The notes: generated by a model from the sequence alone, not told the origin. Positions 19,909-30,001 are shown, counted from the stretch's first letter. The stretch is 64,000 nt of DNA from Wolfiporia cocos (GCA_029448655.1 JACCLO010000001.1:496001-560000), one strand, 5' to 3'. Translations and numbers: made by a program.

Positions 19909-20512
19909 AGTTCCAGACAGATGAACATGGATTATGTGCTCAGCCAGGCTGCGACATCCATGAAAGGTATGCGGAAGGTGCTGCTGATGTATGACATTAT
20001 GTGCCAGTATCGGGTCCATCTTCAAGACCGTTTCCGTGACAATCCGTACTTGAGCATTCCAGATGGCCTCCAGATACAGGGAGGGATTGGGCAGTTTCAT
20101 GTTCATGGACATCAGTCCGAGTGTTATCCCAGATATTCCCCTGCATTCATGTAAGGTGCCGGACAGTTGGATGGGGAGGTCATCGAGACCTTGTGGGCTC
20201 CTCTCAATAACATTTCAGGAAGTACAAGAGGCATGAGCACAGCTCACCGTAGGGAGGTCATTGATGACCACATGAACGACTCGAACTGGAAGAAGATGAC
20301 TGGGCTGGGTGGGTAGATCCTGTTGACATCCACCGTGACCGTCTCATCATATGGCTGTGCAGTGCCCTCATTGGCCCGGAAGTGGAAGAAAGCCGTTGAC
20401 GGGGTCATCAGCAGCACAAATGAGCTCAACGACCTGGAGACTACAGCAAGCGACACAAAGCTCGCAGAGTGGAGATCTGCTGCAGAAAATGCACAGACAC
20501 GACGGCACCAAG

Positions 20513-21063
20513 TGACACAAACTTACACGTATGTGGGACTCTGTACTACAGAGGAATCCTAACGCGCCCTACAGGGCGGTGCGCAACCGCAACAGCGGTG
20601 AACTTGTCGGCTGTACCCTAAAGAGGGACTCCTAGAGTCGACATGTTGAGGCGCGCACAGTCAAGCAAGACGAGCTGGGCCCCCGGCCAGAGAGCGCACA
20701 CAAAGAGGTGAGAGTAAGGGGCTATGCCCAGTTGTCGAGAATCTTAGGAATGGGGAGTAAGCCCACATTCCGTCGTACTATATACACGCTAGTGTCTACT
20801 ACCGAGACTGCCCTAAACTACTGGTCTGTGCACCATGTAACTATGGGTCATGTGCTAGGTAACGAGTATGTAACAGTGTGACCATGAGTGACAGTACCTG
20901 AGGCGCGCGCTACCCTACAGCGCTAACCGGACGACCAGGTGACCTGCAATATCTGGGAGAGACGCTGGAGGTAGCTATGGAGTAGAGGCGCGGCGTACGC
21001 CTAGCGCCGCACATACAACCTATAGCGAGGGAGTCTAAATTAATAAAGGAATAATTTGTGACA
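20513..21063 (-). mobile_element. LTR of family F5, minus orientation (551 bp)
   Basis: On the minus strand it starts TGTCACAAATTATTCC at 21063 and ends TTTGTGTCA at 20513. It is homologous to 59097-59675 (shared CTCGCTATAGGTT, GGCGTACGCCGC and TTAGCGCTGTAGGGTAGCGC). Flanks are ccaag and agcgg, so there is no target duplication: the left flank is KDZ coding sequence and the right flank is the leader of E2. This implies a deletion or recombination at the LTR that removed the KDZ 3' end and the E2 5' LTR. Confidence 0.7.
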
Positions 21064-21660
21064 AGCGGGGTATCCTTAGTGGGCTCTGGGGGATCACCGC
21101 CTTCGGGCAAATAGCCGGACCGTAGGCTTAAGCGGAACCAGGGGACTGGCTGCCAAGCCTTTCCCCATATGTTGGGAATCGATGGCAACGGTGTAACGTC
21201 TTGACCGGGCCGGAGACGACCTTCTCGCCTATCCCCAGGCGTACAGGGGCCACTCTATTTAGAGTTGGGATGGTGGGCACGAGTTGCCCTGCCTAGAACC
21301 GCTGCCGATACGGCTTCAGAACGATAGAGTTCTGGCCTTGGCGCCCTCTAAGTCCCTCAGGGCATGGGTTTGGTTTAAACACTGGCAGCCACCTAACTGG
21401 AGTGAGGCGTGGGCACATGCGGGGTGTAATACCCCAAATCCTGCATTCCCAGGCGTCAAGGGAAGACGACCTGCTGTATCCCCCACCTGGTAGCGTGAGA
21501 GAGACGCCATCCAGTCGCCGACACTAACTCCGGTCGAGGGCGGAGCGCCCATTGACGCCGGAGGATAAGCGCACGACACATCAAGAAGCGACGATAAGCC
21601 CCGACAGAAGACCGCGTGATTTCCACTAGAATAGCTTACTTAGACTTCTCTTACGTAGTC
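21064..21660 (+). other. E2 leader (5'-truncated)
   Basis: No gene is visible. It is nearly identical to the E3 leader on the other strand. Confidence 0.75.
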
Positions 21661-22476
21661 ATGCCGAAAGCACCACGTTTCACGGTTACCCCGAGAAACG
21701 CCGCTACGGGGGAGCGCGAGGAATGGCATATTGCCGCCTCTAAATCGCTCGAAGACCGCATCTCCGCGGTCACAGCCCCAAAGCGAGGAAAGTCCCGAAA
21801 GGGCAAAGACGTCTTCTACAGGAAGCCGAACCCCGACCCAGAGGAGATCCGAAGGGTCAACCACGAGGCAGCCCTCGACGACATCAGGCGAAAGAAGCTC
21901 AACAAGCTTCTTCGACAGAAGGAGAAGCTCGAGGCTCGGATCCAGAAACAATCCCTGGATCAACTGATCGCCGAGGCAGCCAGGAAGAGGGTTGAGGAAG
22001 AGAGGATGGTGAGGAGTCTTCGCGAGCGAATCCAGCCCCCAAAGAAGTCGCTGTTGGAGAGAGTGGAGGAGCTTAGGATGCCGGCCGAGTGGGTCGAGAA
22101 ACGGGGTCTTGCGAACCCCAGGGACGTCCATTGCACGGAGAAGAAGTGGGATTGGTTTTTAGACGTCGACAAACAGATGAACGCCGCCCACAAGAACCTC
22201 TTCCGACTATGGAAGGTTCCCGACGCAACCACCACGGCCCCCATTATAGCAAAATTCACCACCCTCATCACCGACTTCGACGATCTCTCCACACACCTGG
22301 AGCAAAGGGTCCGTCAGGACTCCATGAAGAACGAAGATCTCCGCCGCCTCGAAAAATATCTCAGGAGGGTGGAGCACGTTTTTGGAGACCTAGACGTGAA
22401 ACAGCACGTTACGTACTTAAAAACACACCTAGTACATAGCGGTCTCAACTTCGACCTCGGCAAACCCCAGCTGTAG
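21661..22476 (+). CDS. E2 ORF1: small protein upstream of Gag
   Basis: 271 residues from ATG 21661 (MPKAPRFTV), the start also kept in E3; an upstream in-frame ATG at 21616 exists but is less likely. The N terminus is basic; residues about 70-160 are Arg/Lys/Glu/Leu-rich and probably coiled coil (LNKLLRQKEKLEARIQKQ). The C-terminal third carries FTTLITDFDDLSTHLEQRV, then EDLRRLEKYLRRV and LNFDLG, matching the C terminus of E1 ORF1. Two CCTGAAAAGG hairpin cores and a third copy follow directly downstream. Function unknown. Confidence 0.75.
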   Translation: MPKAPRFTVTPRNAATGEREEWHIAASKSLEDRISAVTAPKRGKSRKGKDVFYRKPNPDPEEIRRVNHEAALDDIRRKKLNKLLRQKEKLEARIQKQSLDQLIAEAARKRVEEERMVRSLRERIQPPKKSLLERVEELRMPAEWVEKRGLANPRDVHCTEKKWDWFLDVDKQMNAAHKNLFRLWKVPDATTTAPIIAKFTTLITDFDDLSTHLEQRVRQDSMKNEDLRRLEKYLRRVEHVFGDLDVKQHVTYLKTHLVHSGLNFDLGKPQL

Positions 22477-22488
22477 TAGATAGAAAGT

Positions 22489-22563
22489 CCTGAAAAGGCA
22501 TTATCTTTGGTGCATGGCATTGATTGCGAAAAGTCCTGAAAAGGCATTTAAGTCCTGAAAAGG
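22489..22563 (+). other. Three CCTGAAAAGG hairpin motifs between ORF1 and Gag
   Basis: Copies lie at 22489-22498, 22535-22544 and 22554-22563, each within agtCCTGAAAAGGca. Each can fold as a short CCT/AGG stem with a GAAA loop. E3 keeps all three at the matching place. Confidence 0.6.
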
Positions 22564-22627
22564 CACTCTTTTCTTGAATTATCATTTAAGGAAGAAAATA
22601 ACTCAAGCTGACGAATACTGTCCAGCA

Positions 22628-24865
22628 ATGGTGTCTTACACAATCGTCCAAGGCGCTTTGTACAACACCCACAAGGTGGCTACGGCCTACCACCCCGCCG
22701 TCGGCAAGCACGCGTGGCCCGGAGAGCAAACCTGCTTGATGGACTACCTGCGAGTCGTATTCGGCATCAGAGTTAGGGGGAGTGTCACCTCCTTCAACTC
22801 AATTCCGGCGCATATGCGCCCTTCCCTGAACGTGAACCATACAGCGTACATCAAGTACTATGGGGAAGATTCGACTAGAAACCACATTTCGTGGTGGAGG
22901 TGGGACAACTACTGTACCGCCATCTCCCTAGCGGACCTCATAGTCTACTACGGTGACGTCCACTGGTACTCCCAGGAAGAAGCGTCGCCACGCACGAGAG
23001 CCGCCAGGCTCTTCAACCCGGAAACACCCGCACGCCGAGCAGTCATTACCCCCGAAGGAAGCGAGACTCCACGGCCGGAGGAACCATTCGACACGGAGCC
23101 CCTATTTGGAACGCTCCCCGATCTCCTCCCCTCCTATGAAAGGGGAACCCTGGAAATAGTCGCGCAGCCGGAAAGAAGCGAAAACGAATTGATGGGAAGG
23201 TTGCAGCGCACTCTGGAAGTGGCCGCCTCAGACGAAGTTCTGCAGGTGGGAAAAGAAGCTTACAGGGAGGCGCTGTACCAAGCCAAAAACCACCTCTACA
23301 GCAACCTCGCGGCATACAAAAGCCGGGTAGACACGAATATGGAGATGGTCTGGAACAAGACCAACCAGATTCGGAGTCATAACCAGGTGCTTCAAAATAG
23401 AATCGAAGCACTAGAGGAAGCGGAGAGTTTGCGGCAACAATTGGACACCCTTTCCGAAAATCGGTTCGTCCGCATAGAAAAAGACATCGCAGTACTGCAA
23501 AAGCGTCCGGCAGTCCCAACCGCGGGACCCAGCGGTGCCCAGGTCACGGCACTAATTAATAGAATTGACCAACTCGAAGCGGAGTTAACCGCTCTAAAAA
23601 ACGCACCGGCAGCCGCAACAGCAGCAGCCACCACGGTCAACTTCCAACAGACCAAACCGACTCAGCCGCCCAAATTCTCGGGCCCTAAGGACTCCATCTC
23701 GTCGAAAGAGTGGATCCAAAAGATGGGCATGTATTTCGCGGACGCCAAGGTGACCCTCGAGGAAGACAAGGTCCGTCAAGCCCTGCTACGGCTTACGGGC
23801 GAGGCCTACCAATACATGTCGCCGGTAGTTGATAAAATCGCCGCCGGACAAACCTCGGGACACACCTGGAAAACGTTTGCGGAAACGATCGAGAAGGTGT
23901 ACGGCAAGAAGACGGACAAGGAAATTGCCGAAAAAGAGATTGAAGGGTACTTCGGAGACGAAGGGAAAAAGAAGCTCCAATCGGACTTCTTTTCTTGGGC
24001 ACAGAAGCTCAGGACCCTGGCGCGCCTGGCCGAGACTGACAACAAGACGTTGTTCAGTCACATCAAACGGATCCTCCCGGAAAAGGTGCGAGAAACCCTC
24101 GCTACCTTGGAATCGGTGCCCGGCTTCACAATGCCAACCGACTGGGAGGTATACCTCGATATGGCCATTGACCTCTATAAGAGGCAATACCCAGATAAGC
24201 TCAAAGGCAAGATCTTTGAGGAAGAAAAAAGGAAGGAGTCGTCGGGGTCTGGCAAGACCACCGACAAGGCTACGTCAAAGCCTGCCAAGGCTGATGACAA
24301 AGGCAAAGGCAAGGCAAAGGAAACCGGCTCTTACGGGAAGGACTGTCGCAAGCACCCCGGACAACACAAGTGGGGCGACTGTCCTGAGAACCCTAAGAAC
24401 AAGCCGAAAGAAGCCAAGCCGGCCAGTAGTGGAAGCGGAACGACGAAGCCGACAGGCTCGTCGAGCGGAACGCAACAGTCGGGCCAGAAGAAACTGGACC
24501 CGAAAAAGAAATACAAGGTCCGAATCGTCAGCACCCAGGAACTGGTGACTGACGACGAAGACGAGTCCCCCCAAGCCACCGTAGGGACCATCCGGACCAA
24601 CGTTCCGAAGCAACCAGAGGTGGTTCCTCTGGCCCCCACTACGCGCATCAGCGATGAGGAGAAAAGCGGGAGCCCGGTGCAATCGGCAGAAAGCACCAGC
24701 CCCGTCCAGACCCAGTCGACTGGTTCGACTTCGACTGCGCCTACACCGTCGGGCGACTCCATCAGGACACATCTGCCCTGGCTTCGCAAGCGGATAGCCG
24801 ACTCCGCAAACACCCTGGGCATCTACGGAAGCTCTGCCTCGGGTTTTCTCACCGAGCACATGTGA
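22628..24865 (+). CDS. gag: E2 Gag polyprotein
   Basis: 745 residues from ATG 22628 (MVSYTIVQG). The frame is open further upstream to about 22574 but has no earlier ATG. The N-terminal domain (to about 170) is Trp/Tyr-rich, then come long coiled-coil-like stretches (about 200-330) and a capsid-type gag domain (about 350-530; QPPKFSGPKDSISSKEWIQK, RLTGEAYQYMSP). The C-terminal basic region has an atypical cysteine-histidine motif (CRKHPGQHKWGDC) instead of the CCHC knuckle of E1. The stop TGA (24863-24865) shares one base with the Pol ATG. Confidence 0.9.
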   Translation: MVSYTIVQGALYNTHKVATAYHPAVGKHAWPGEQTCLMDYLRVVFGIRVRGSVTSFNSIPAHMRPSLNVNHTAYIKYYGEDSTRNHISWWRWDNYCTAISLADLIVYYGDVHWYSQEEASPRTRAARLFNPETPARRAVITPEGSETPRPEEPFDTEPLFGTLPDLLPSYERGTLEIVAQPERSENELMGRLQRTLEVAASDEVLQVGKEAYREALYQAKNHLYSNLAAYKSRVDTNMEMVWNKTNQIRSHNQVLQNRIEALEEAESLRQQLDTLSENRFVRIEKDIAVLQKRPAVPTAGPSGAQVTALINRIDQLEAELTALKNAPAAATAAATTVNFQQTKPTQPPKFSGPKDSISSKEWIQKMGMYFADAKVTLEEDKVRQALLRLTGEAYQYMSPVVDKIAAGQTSGHTWKTFAETIEKVYGKKTDKEIAEKEIEGYFGDEGKKKLQSDFFSWAQKLRTLARLAETDNKTLFSHIKRILPEKVRETLATLESVPGFTMPTDWEVYLDMAIDLYKRQYPDKLKGKIFEEEKRKESSGSGKTTDKATSKPAKADDKGKGKAKETGSYGKDCRKHPGQHKWGDCPENPKNKPKEAKPASSGSGTTKPTGSSSGTQQSGQKKLDPKKKYKVRIVSTQELVTDDEDESPQATVGTIRTNVPKQPEVVPLAPTTRISDEEKSGSPVQSAESTSPVQTQSTGSTSTAPTPSGDSIRTHLPWLRKRIADSANTLGIYGSSASGFLTEHM

Positions 24866-24867
24866 TG
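24863..24867 (+). promoter_or_regulatory. TGATG stop-start junction between Gag and Pol (E2)
   Basis: The Gag stop TGA and the Pol start ATG overlap by one base. Such overlaps are known in several viruses and retroelements to support coupled termination and re-initiation. E3 has the same junction at 49982-49978. Confidence 0.6.
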
Positions 24868-27800
24868 ACCTGCCCACTTGTGCTCCCGTGTAATTGTAGT
24901 CCCGTACCCGCTGTAAAGAGTGTATTCGAGTCAATGTATCATATTTTTGGCAACGATGCGCGCGACTTCGCTCGATCATTCCGTGTCGAAGTAACACTCT
25001 GGGTATATGGGCAAAAAGTGCAGGCTCTGGCTTTAATCGACAGCGGTGCAACCATATCGGTCATATCACAACGATTGGTCGATAAACATAAGCTGGTCAC
25101 CGACAAACTAGCGTTTCCTATTACGGTTACAAACGCAGACGGAACAGAAAACGTCGCCGGCCGCTTAACGCAATCAGTAAAAGCATTTATGCAACATGGC
25201 ACACACAAGGAAAAAATAGGTCTAACGGTCATGCACCTAGAACCAGACCTAATCCTTGGCTATGACTGGTTGCGTCTCCACAATCCTACCTTTGATTGGA
25301 GGAAAGGAGAAATGGAATATGCACGCTGTACACACGACCAACCCTACGCCAGAAAAAAGGGTAACCGCCCTTCTGAGGAGGAAGCAGTTGAACTCCCAGA
25401 AAAGGAAATCATCGAAGTAAATTCGATTTGGGACACTCCCGTGGACATATTAGGAGAGGAGGACCCCGAAAATCCTTTGATCGCTTGGGTGTCAACCCTT
25501 GACGACGAGGAAATGAACCTGCTGACACAGTTGGTAGCCGAGGTACTTGACAAAGACCTCGACGAAGCAGACGACCGTGAGGAAAACACACCACCGATCG
25601 ACATTGAAAAATGGCGATCGTTAGTGCCCGAACAATACCAAGAGTATGGGCCAACGGTGTTCTCACAAAAGGCGTCAGAGAGGATGCCGGAACGGAAGCC
25701 CTGGGATCACGCCATAGTGCTTAAACCAGATGCGCAGCTTCCTCCCCCGGTAAAACCATACAAAATGTCTCCCCAAGAGCGTAATAGCTTGGATGAGTGG
25801 ATAGACACCGAACTACGGAAGGGTTACATTCGACCATCCGAAAGTCCAATGGCATCCCCGGTCTTCTTTGTCCATAAAAAGGACGGAGGACTGCGGATGG
25901 TTGTCGATTACAGGAGGCTAAACGAAATAACCGTGAAAAATCGTTATCCGATACCTCGGATCGATGATCTAATCGATCAATTGTCCCATGCGACCATCTT
26001 CACCAAAATAGACCTTAGATGGGGATATAATAATGTCCGCATCAAGGAAGGTGATGAATGGAAGACGGCGTTTATTACACACCGTGGACTATACGAGGCA
26101 ACGGTAATGTATTTCGGTTTCTGCAATGCCCCCGCAACGTTCCAAGCGATGATGAATTCTATCCTCGCACCGTTCATTCGGACCGGCAAGGTGGTTGTCT
26201 ACCTAGACGACATCTTGATTTTCGGGAATGATATGGAGGAACATCGGCGACTTACCAAAGGGGTTCTCCAAATCCTGAAGGACTCGGACTTGTATGCTAA
26301 GCCCGAAAAGTGCTTTTTCGAACAATCTTCCATCGAATACCTAGGAATGATCATTTCCGACGGTAACATCATGATGGATCCGAAGAAGTACGCCGGAGTT
26401 CAGGACTGGCCTAGACCTACCAAGGTCAAAGAGGTTCAAGCCTTCCTTGGATTTGCCAATTTCTACAGGCGATTCATAGAAGGTTTCTCAAAAATAGCCA
26501 AACCACTCACCATGCTGACCAAGAAGTCAGAAGCTTGGCATTGGGACGCCGAGCAGGAAAATGCCTTCCAAACCCTAAAGGAAGCATTTACCAAAGCGCC
26601 CGTGCTTCGAATTCCGTCGCACGATCAGCCCTTCCGCGTAGAAACAGATGCGTCAGACTTCGCTACCGGAGCAGTACTATCTCAGTTAGATCCTACGGAT
26701 AAAAAATTCCACCCCGTGGCGTACTATAGCAAGTCGCTAAGTGCCCCGGAAAGGAACTACGAGATCTACGACAAGGAAATGTTGGCTGTCATCAGGGCTC
26801 TAGAGGAGTGGCGACACTACCTAGAGGGACACCCTGAAAAATTCGAGATATGGTCGGATCATCTAAACCTGACCTATTTCAAAACGGCGCAAAAACTGAC
26901 GAGACGACAAGCCCGTTGGGCATTGTACCTCTCACGCTTCAACTTCCAAATGAAGCACAAACCTGGCAAAACAATGCTAACTGCGGATCCTCTGTCCAGG
27001 CGGCCAGACCATGAGGAGGGGGTGGATCTCGATAATCGCGACCAGGTTCTTCTGAAACCTGAGTGGTTCGAGCAAGAGTACATGGCAATGGCTCTTGATA
27101 CCTCCCATGCTGCCCCACAATCGGAAGATGAATCGATACTCCGAGAGATTCGCAAAGCGTTGCTAGACGACAAGGTCACAAAAGACTACAAGGAGCTGCT
27201 CTCATCCGGCCCTCGTGAATTCAAAAAAGACCTATCAGAATGGAACTACGAAGGAGGGTTACTCCTCCGAAGAGGCAAAGTCTACGTTCCAGCTACACCA
27301 GCGGATATCAGACGGCAAGTGGTCGAGTATCATCACGATCACAAGTCAGCTGGGCATTTCGGACGTTACAAAACGTACGAATTGCTAAGCCGCAACTATT
27401 GGTGGCCCGGAATGTTCGTTTACGTCAAAAAATACGTAGACGGATGTGACACATGCCAACGTATGAAGAACCACCCGCAGAAGCCGTACGGCCCCCTGCA
27501 ACCCTTACCGGTGCCGTCAGGCCCGTGGGAAGTGGTGACAATAGACCTGATTACTCAGCTACCCCCATCGGGAATGCATGACGCGATCATGGTCGTGGTG
27601 GATCGGTTGACCAAAAGAGCAAGGTTTTTCCCAATAGAAAACACCTTCTCAACGAAAGACCTAGCTACGATACTCTATCAAAAGGTATACCCCTTACATG
27701 GGTTGCCGAAACAGATAGTATCGGACAGAGGGACACAATTCGCCTCAAAACTATTTGGTGAATGGTGCACCCTGCTGGGAATTCAAAGGTCGATGACTAC

Positions 27801-29292
27801 TGCGTACCATCCGCAGGCAGACGGACAAACCGAACGAGTGAACCAAATACTCGAACAGTATCTGCGGTGCTACATCAATACGTACCAAAAAGATAACTGG
27901 TCGGAGTTCCTGCCAACAGCGGAATTTGCGTACAACAATGCAGCCAGCGAAACCACCAAGGAATCTCCGTTCCTGGTGGAATTAGGTCGTCATCCAATTG
28001 CAGGACCAAGCAGTTTCGAGCCAAGCCGAAACAAAGACTTAGTAGAAATTGCGAACACGCGGTTCTCTGCACAAGAGAAAGCTAAGGCAGCAATGAAAAT
28101 TGCAGCCGAAAGATGGTCCTGGTACTATGACCAAAAGAAGCAAGTCGTTCCCTTCAAAGTGGGCGACAAAGTACTCGTGGACGTGCGAAGTTGGCAAGAC
28201 ACCGAAAGGAGTCTAGCTCCTCGCTACATCGGCCCATTCCGAATCACGGAGAAATTGGGACCGGTAACGTTCAAGGTGTACATGGACGCACAATATAGGG
28301 CTTATCACCCTGTGTTCCATGCTTCAAAACTGGTCATGTACAAGGAATCCACCATCGAAGGTCAGAAAAGTCACCCTCCAGCGGCCGACAGGCCAACGGA
28401 AATGGAAGACCCGGAAGAATGGGAAGTGGAAGCCATTCTCGACCATCGTAACCGACGCGGCCGGTGGGAATACCTTATCCATTGGAAAGGCACCGGACCG
28501 GCGGAGGACACATGGGAAATCGAGGAACATCTGGCTAACGCTAAGGAGATACTGGACGAGTACAAGGCAAAATATTCAGCCCTTAGTACCGACCCAAATC
28601 AACCCCTTCGCCGATCAACTAGACTCGGCGGAACACGGCAAACGATAGCCGTCTTCGACCCTGATTCACCAGATTGGGATTCGGACACATGTGTCTGGCC
28701 CGATGACTGGCCCCAATATCGAGACGATGTTGATCCTACACAACCGAAAGTGTACTACAAGCGCGACCCCTTTACAGGGCAATGGGTACACTCCGATGTT
28801 GAGTTCAACGAAGACATGGAAATCGAAGTAGGAGTCAATGGCAAACTACCAACCAGGGGAACAACCGATGCGATCGGCTACGATCTATACGCCGCGCAGG
28901 ATATCCTAATTAATTCATGGAAATCCGCCTCGGTTCCCACCGATATTCGTATCAAAGTTCCATATGGGACATACGGTCGGATAGCGCCAAGATCTGGACT
29001 TGCGAAAAAGGGCATCGATGTCCTCGCAGGGGTAATAGATCATGACTACCGCGGAGAAGTCTTTGTCATGTTGATGAACCTCACGGGAGACCCGTACCAA
29101 GTAAAGAAAGGCGACCGAATTGCTCAGCTAATCTGCGAAGTAGCAATCACGCCCGAAATACAGGAATCCATGACCAAGGAGAAGTTCGAGAAAGAAATTC
29201 GACCTCACCTACATGGAAGTGGGCCCTACAACGAGCAGTTCAACAAGCCAACCAAGCGCGGTACACAAGGTTTTGGATCGACAGGACGATAA
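24865..29292 (+). CDS. pol: E2 Pol polyprotein: PR-RT-RNase H-IN-chromodomain-dUTPase
   Basis: 1475 residues from ATG 24865. Protease LIDSGAT (about 57); reverse transcriptase FGFCNAPATFQ and YLDDILIF (about 445); RNase H ETDASDFATG (about 592); integrase HHCC finger (HHDHKSAGHF to CDTCQR, about 820-870) and DDE residues in IDLITQLP, SDRGTQF and QADGQTE; chromodomain EWEVEAILDHR to WKGTGPAEDTW (about 1185-1230); dUTPase (about 1320-1473) with AIGYDLYAA, APRSGLA, GVIDHDYRGEV, KGDRIAQLI, GFGSTGR. The domain order equals E1. It differs from E3 Pol by only a few residues, so both copies are young. Intact by reading. Confidence 0.95.
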   Translation: MTCPLVLPCNCSPVPAVKSVFESMYHIFGNDARDFARSFRVEVTLWVYGQKVQALALIDSGATISVISQRLVDKHKLVTDKLAFPITVTNADGTENVAGRLTQSVKAFMQHGTHKEKIGLTVMHLEPDLILGYDWLRLHNPTFDWRKGEMEYARCTHDQPYARKKGNRPSEEEAVELPEKEIIEVNSIWDTPVDILGEEDPENPLIAWVSTLDDEEMNLLTQLVAEVLDKDLDEADDREENTPPIDIEKWRSLVPEQYQEYGPTVFSQKASERMPERKPWDHAIVLKPDAQLPPPVKPYKMSPQERNSLDEWIDTELRKGYIRPSESPMASPVFFVHKKDGGLRMVVDYRRLNEITVKNRYPIPRIDDLIDQLSHATIFTKIDLRWGYNNVRIKEGDEWKTAFITHRGLYEATVMYFGFCNAPATFQAMMNSILAPFIRTGKVVVYLDDILIFGNDMEEHRRLTKGVLQILKDSDLYAKPEKCFFEQSSIEYLGMIISDGNIMMDPKKYAGVQDWPRPTKVKEVQAFLGFANFYRRFIEGFSKIAKPLTMLTKKSEAWHWDAEQENAFQTLKEAFTKAPVLRIPSHDQPFRVETDASDFATGAVLSQLDPTDKKFHPVAYYSKSLSAPERNYEIYDKEMLAVIRALEEWRHYLEGHPEKFEIWSDHLNLTYFKTAQKLTRRQARWALYLSRFNFQMKHKPGKTMLTADPLSRRPDHEEGVDLDNRDQVLLKPEWFEQEYMAMALDTSHAAPQSEDESILREIRKALLDDKVTKDYKELLSSGPREFKKDLSEWNYEGGLLLRRGKVYVPATPADIRRQVVEYHHDHKSAGHFGRYKTYELLSRNYWWPGMFVYVKKYVDGCDTCQRMKNHPQKPYGPLQPLPVPSGPWEVVTIDLITQLPPSGMHDAIMVVVDRLTKRARFFPIENTFSTKDLATILYQKVYPLHGLPKQIVSDRGTQFASKLFGEWCTLLGIQRSMTTAYHPQADGQTERVNQILEQYLRCYINTYQKDNWSEFLPTAEFAYNNAASETTKESPFLVELGRHPIAGPSSFEPSRNKDLVEIANTRFSAQEKAKAAMKIAAERWSWYYDQKKQVVPFKVGDKVLVDVRSWQDTERSLAPRYIGPFRITEKLGPVTFKVYMDAQYRAYHPVFHASKLVMYKESTIEGQKSHPPAADRPTEMEDPEEWEVEAILDHRNRRGRWEYLIHWKGTGPAEDTWEIEEHLANAKEILDEYKAKYSALSTDPNQPLRRSTRLGGTRQTIAVFDPDSPDWDSDTCVWPDDWPQYRDDVDPTQPKVYYKRDPFTGQWVHSDVEFNEDMEIEVGVNGKLPTRGTTDAIGYDLYAAQDILINSWKSASVPTDIRIKVPYGTYGRIAPRSGLAKKGIDVLAGVIDHDYRGEVFVMLMNLTGDPYQVKKGDRIAQLICEVAITPEIQESMTKEKFEKEIRPHLHGSGPYNEQFNKPTKRGTQGFGSTGR

Positions 29293-29369
29293 AAGTAGAA
29301 AAATCGTAAAGTCTAACCCTTCAATGGGCTCTAGCACCATTTCTACTCTCAACGGGGTCGTTGAAATCT

Positions 29370-29380
29370 AAGGGGGGGGG
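29370..29380 (+). other. E2 polypurine tract
   Basis: A run of one A and ten G-class bases (AGGGGGGGGG within aaggggggggg) ends 3 nt before the 3' LTR. Confidence 0.6.
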
Positions 29381-29383
29381 TAA

Positions 29384-30001
29384 TGTCACAAGAATTCTCC
29401 TAGTTTCCCTATATTTCTTACTATTTTCCCGGCAATTCTACGAATTATCTACGACTTTCTAGACCAATAACTAGCTTATCTGGTTCATAAGTTAACGGTT
29501 ACATACGTGCCGAATGATGGCCGCGCTATCTCCCGTAGCGACGGTCTTATCTTATCACTAGTAGTTACCATCAGTCACATGTCTAGTTCTAGCCAATCGG
29601 ACATTCCGTCCGGAAGCAGTCAGCGTATAAACGTCAGCGGACCGGGCTTTGGTCACGCCCCGTCTTTATAATGACAAGAGCGCAAAACGCCATTCGCGCG
29701 GCCTGCGCCGCCTTTCTATATCCCGGTTTTGATCGGCATATGTATTTATCGTATATTACTAAGTACTTAGGTACCTGGGGACTTGTACATACGAATACGG
29801 ACACTAGTATTATCTAATAAGACTGTTAGGGGTCTTATTTATCATGTATATATACTGGACTTGCTGAGCGCTATTGCCTCAGTTCTATTCATTGCATTCA
29901 TACTACGAGTTAACCACTCAACGTATCCTGCTTAACACCTGCTTATCTCTTGCCTAACCAGCAAAACCAAGATCATTACAAGTAAGTGTTATCTTGTGTT
30001 A
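29384..30001 (+). repeat. E2 3' LTR, family F2 (618 bp)
   Basis: It runs TGTCACAAGAATTC to ATCTTGTGTTA and is nearly identical to the E3 LTRs. TATATATAC lies near 29849, and AGTTCTATTCA at 29881-29891 is the motif complementary to the F2 primer site seen in E3. Confidence 0.9.

Larger units (their letters stand above)
7832..20512 (+). pseudogene. KDZ-superfamily transposase (CxC2 type), interrupted by element E1
   Basis: KDZ transposases mobilise large fungal DNA transposons. Proposed exons: 7832-8080, 8267-8977, 9033-9214, 9261-9423, 9795-9940, 19917-20308, 20363-20512; the stated GT-AG joins keep one frame. Seen in order: a zinc cluster (CSKCGTRQGDWQCLECFG, 8348-8400), then HPFHRVQKWGG and LGHAGRRCP; the CxC2 segment (CGCENC, QLLAMGLYPAS, LRRVTDNAFPQRVP, 8770-8977); RYRELLRVSRQWRNLKYRKW; FCAACPQPGVNL; VMDGNFTAEHL; HRAVNQANA; CFFPHSVVDFQKGE; NMDYVLSQA; LMYDIMCQYRVH; FHVHGHQSECYPRYSP; GQLDGEVIETLWAPLN. 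Breaks: TGA at 8696-8698, TAA at 20152-20154, and loss of the C terminus at an LTR at 20513. Element E1 occupies the intron between 9940 and 19917. An acidic run of eight Asp follows the zinc cluster. The family call is strong. Confidence 0.88.
21064..30001 (+). mobile_element. E2: 5'-truncated chromodomain-dUTPase gypsy element
   Basis: It has the same organisation as E3 but on the plus strand: leader, ORF1, Gag, Pol, polypurine tract, 3' LTR (29384-30001). The leader matches E3 (minus, 53182-53790) from about 21066 on; the 5' LTR and primer site are missing, replaced by the F5 LTR. All three frames are open, so the coding part may be functional even though the element cannot transpose by itself. 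Confidence 0.9.

Noticed and set aside
21064..21660. Hidden 5' LTR of E2
   Set aside because: The sequence before the leader is an unrelated F5 LTR; no TGTCACAAG...TTGTGTTA copy exists on this side.
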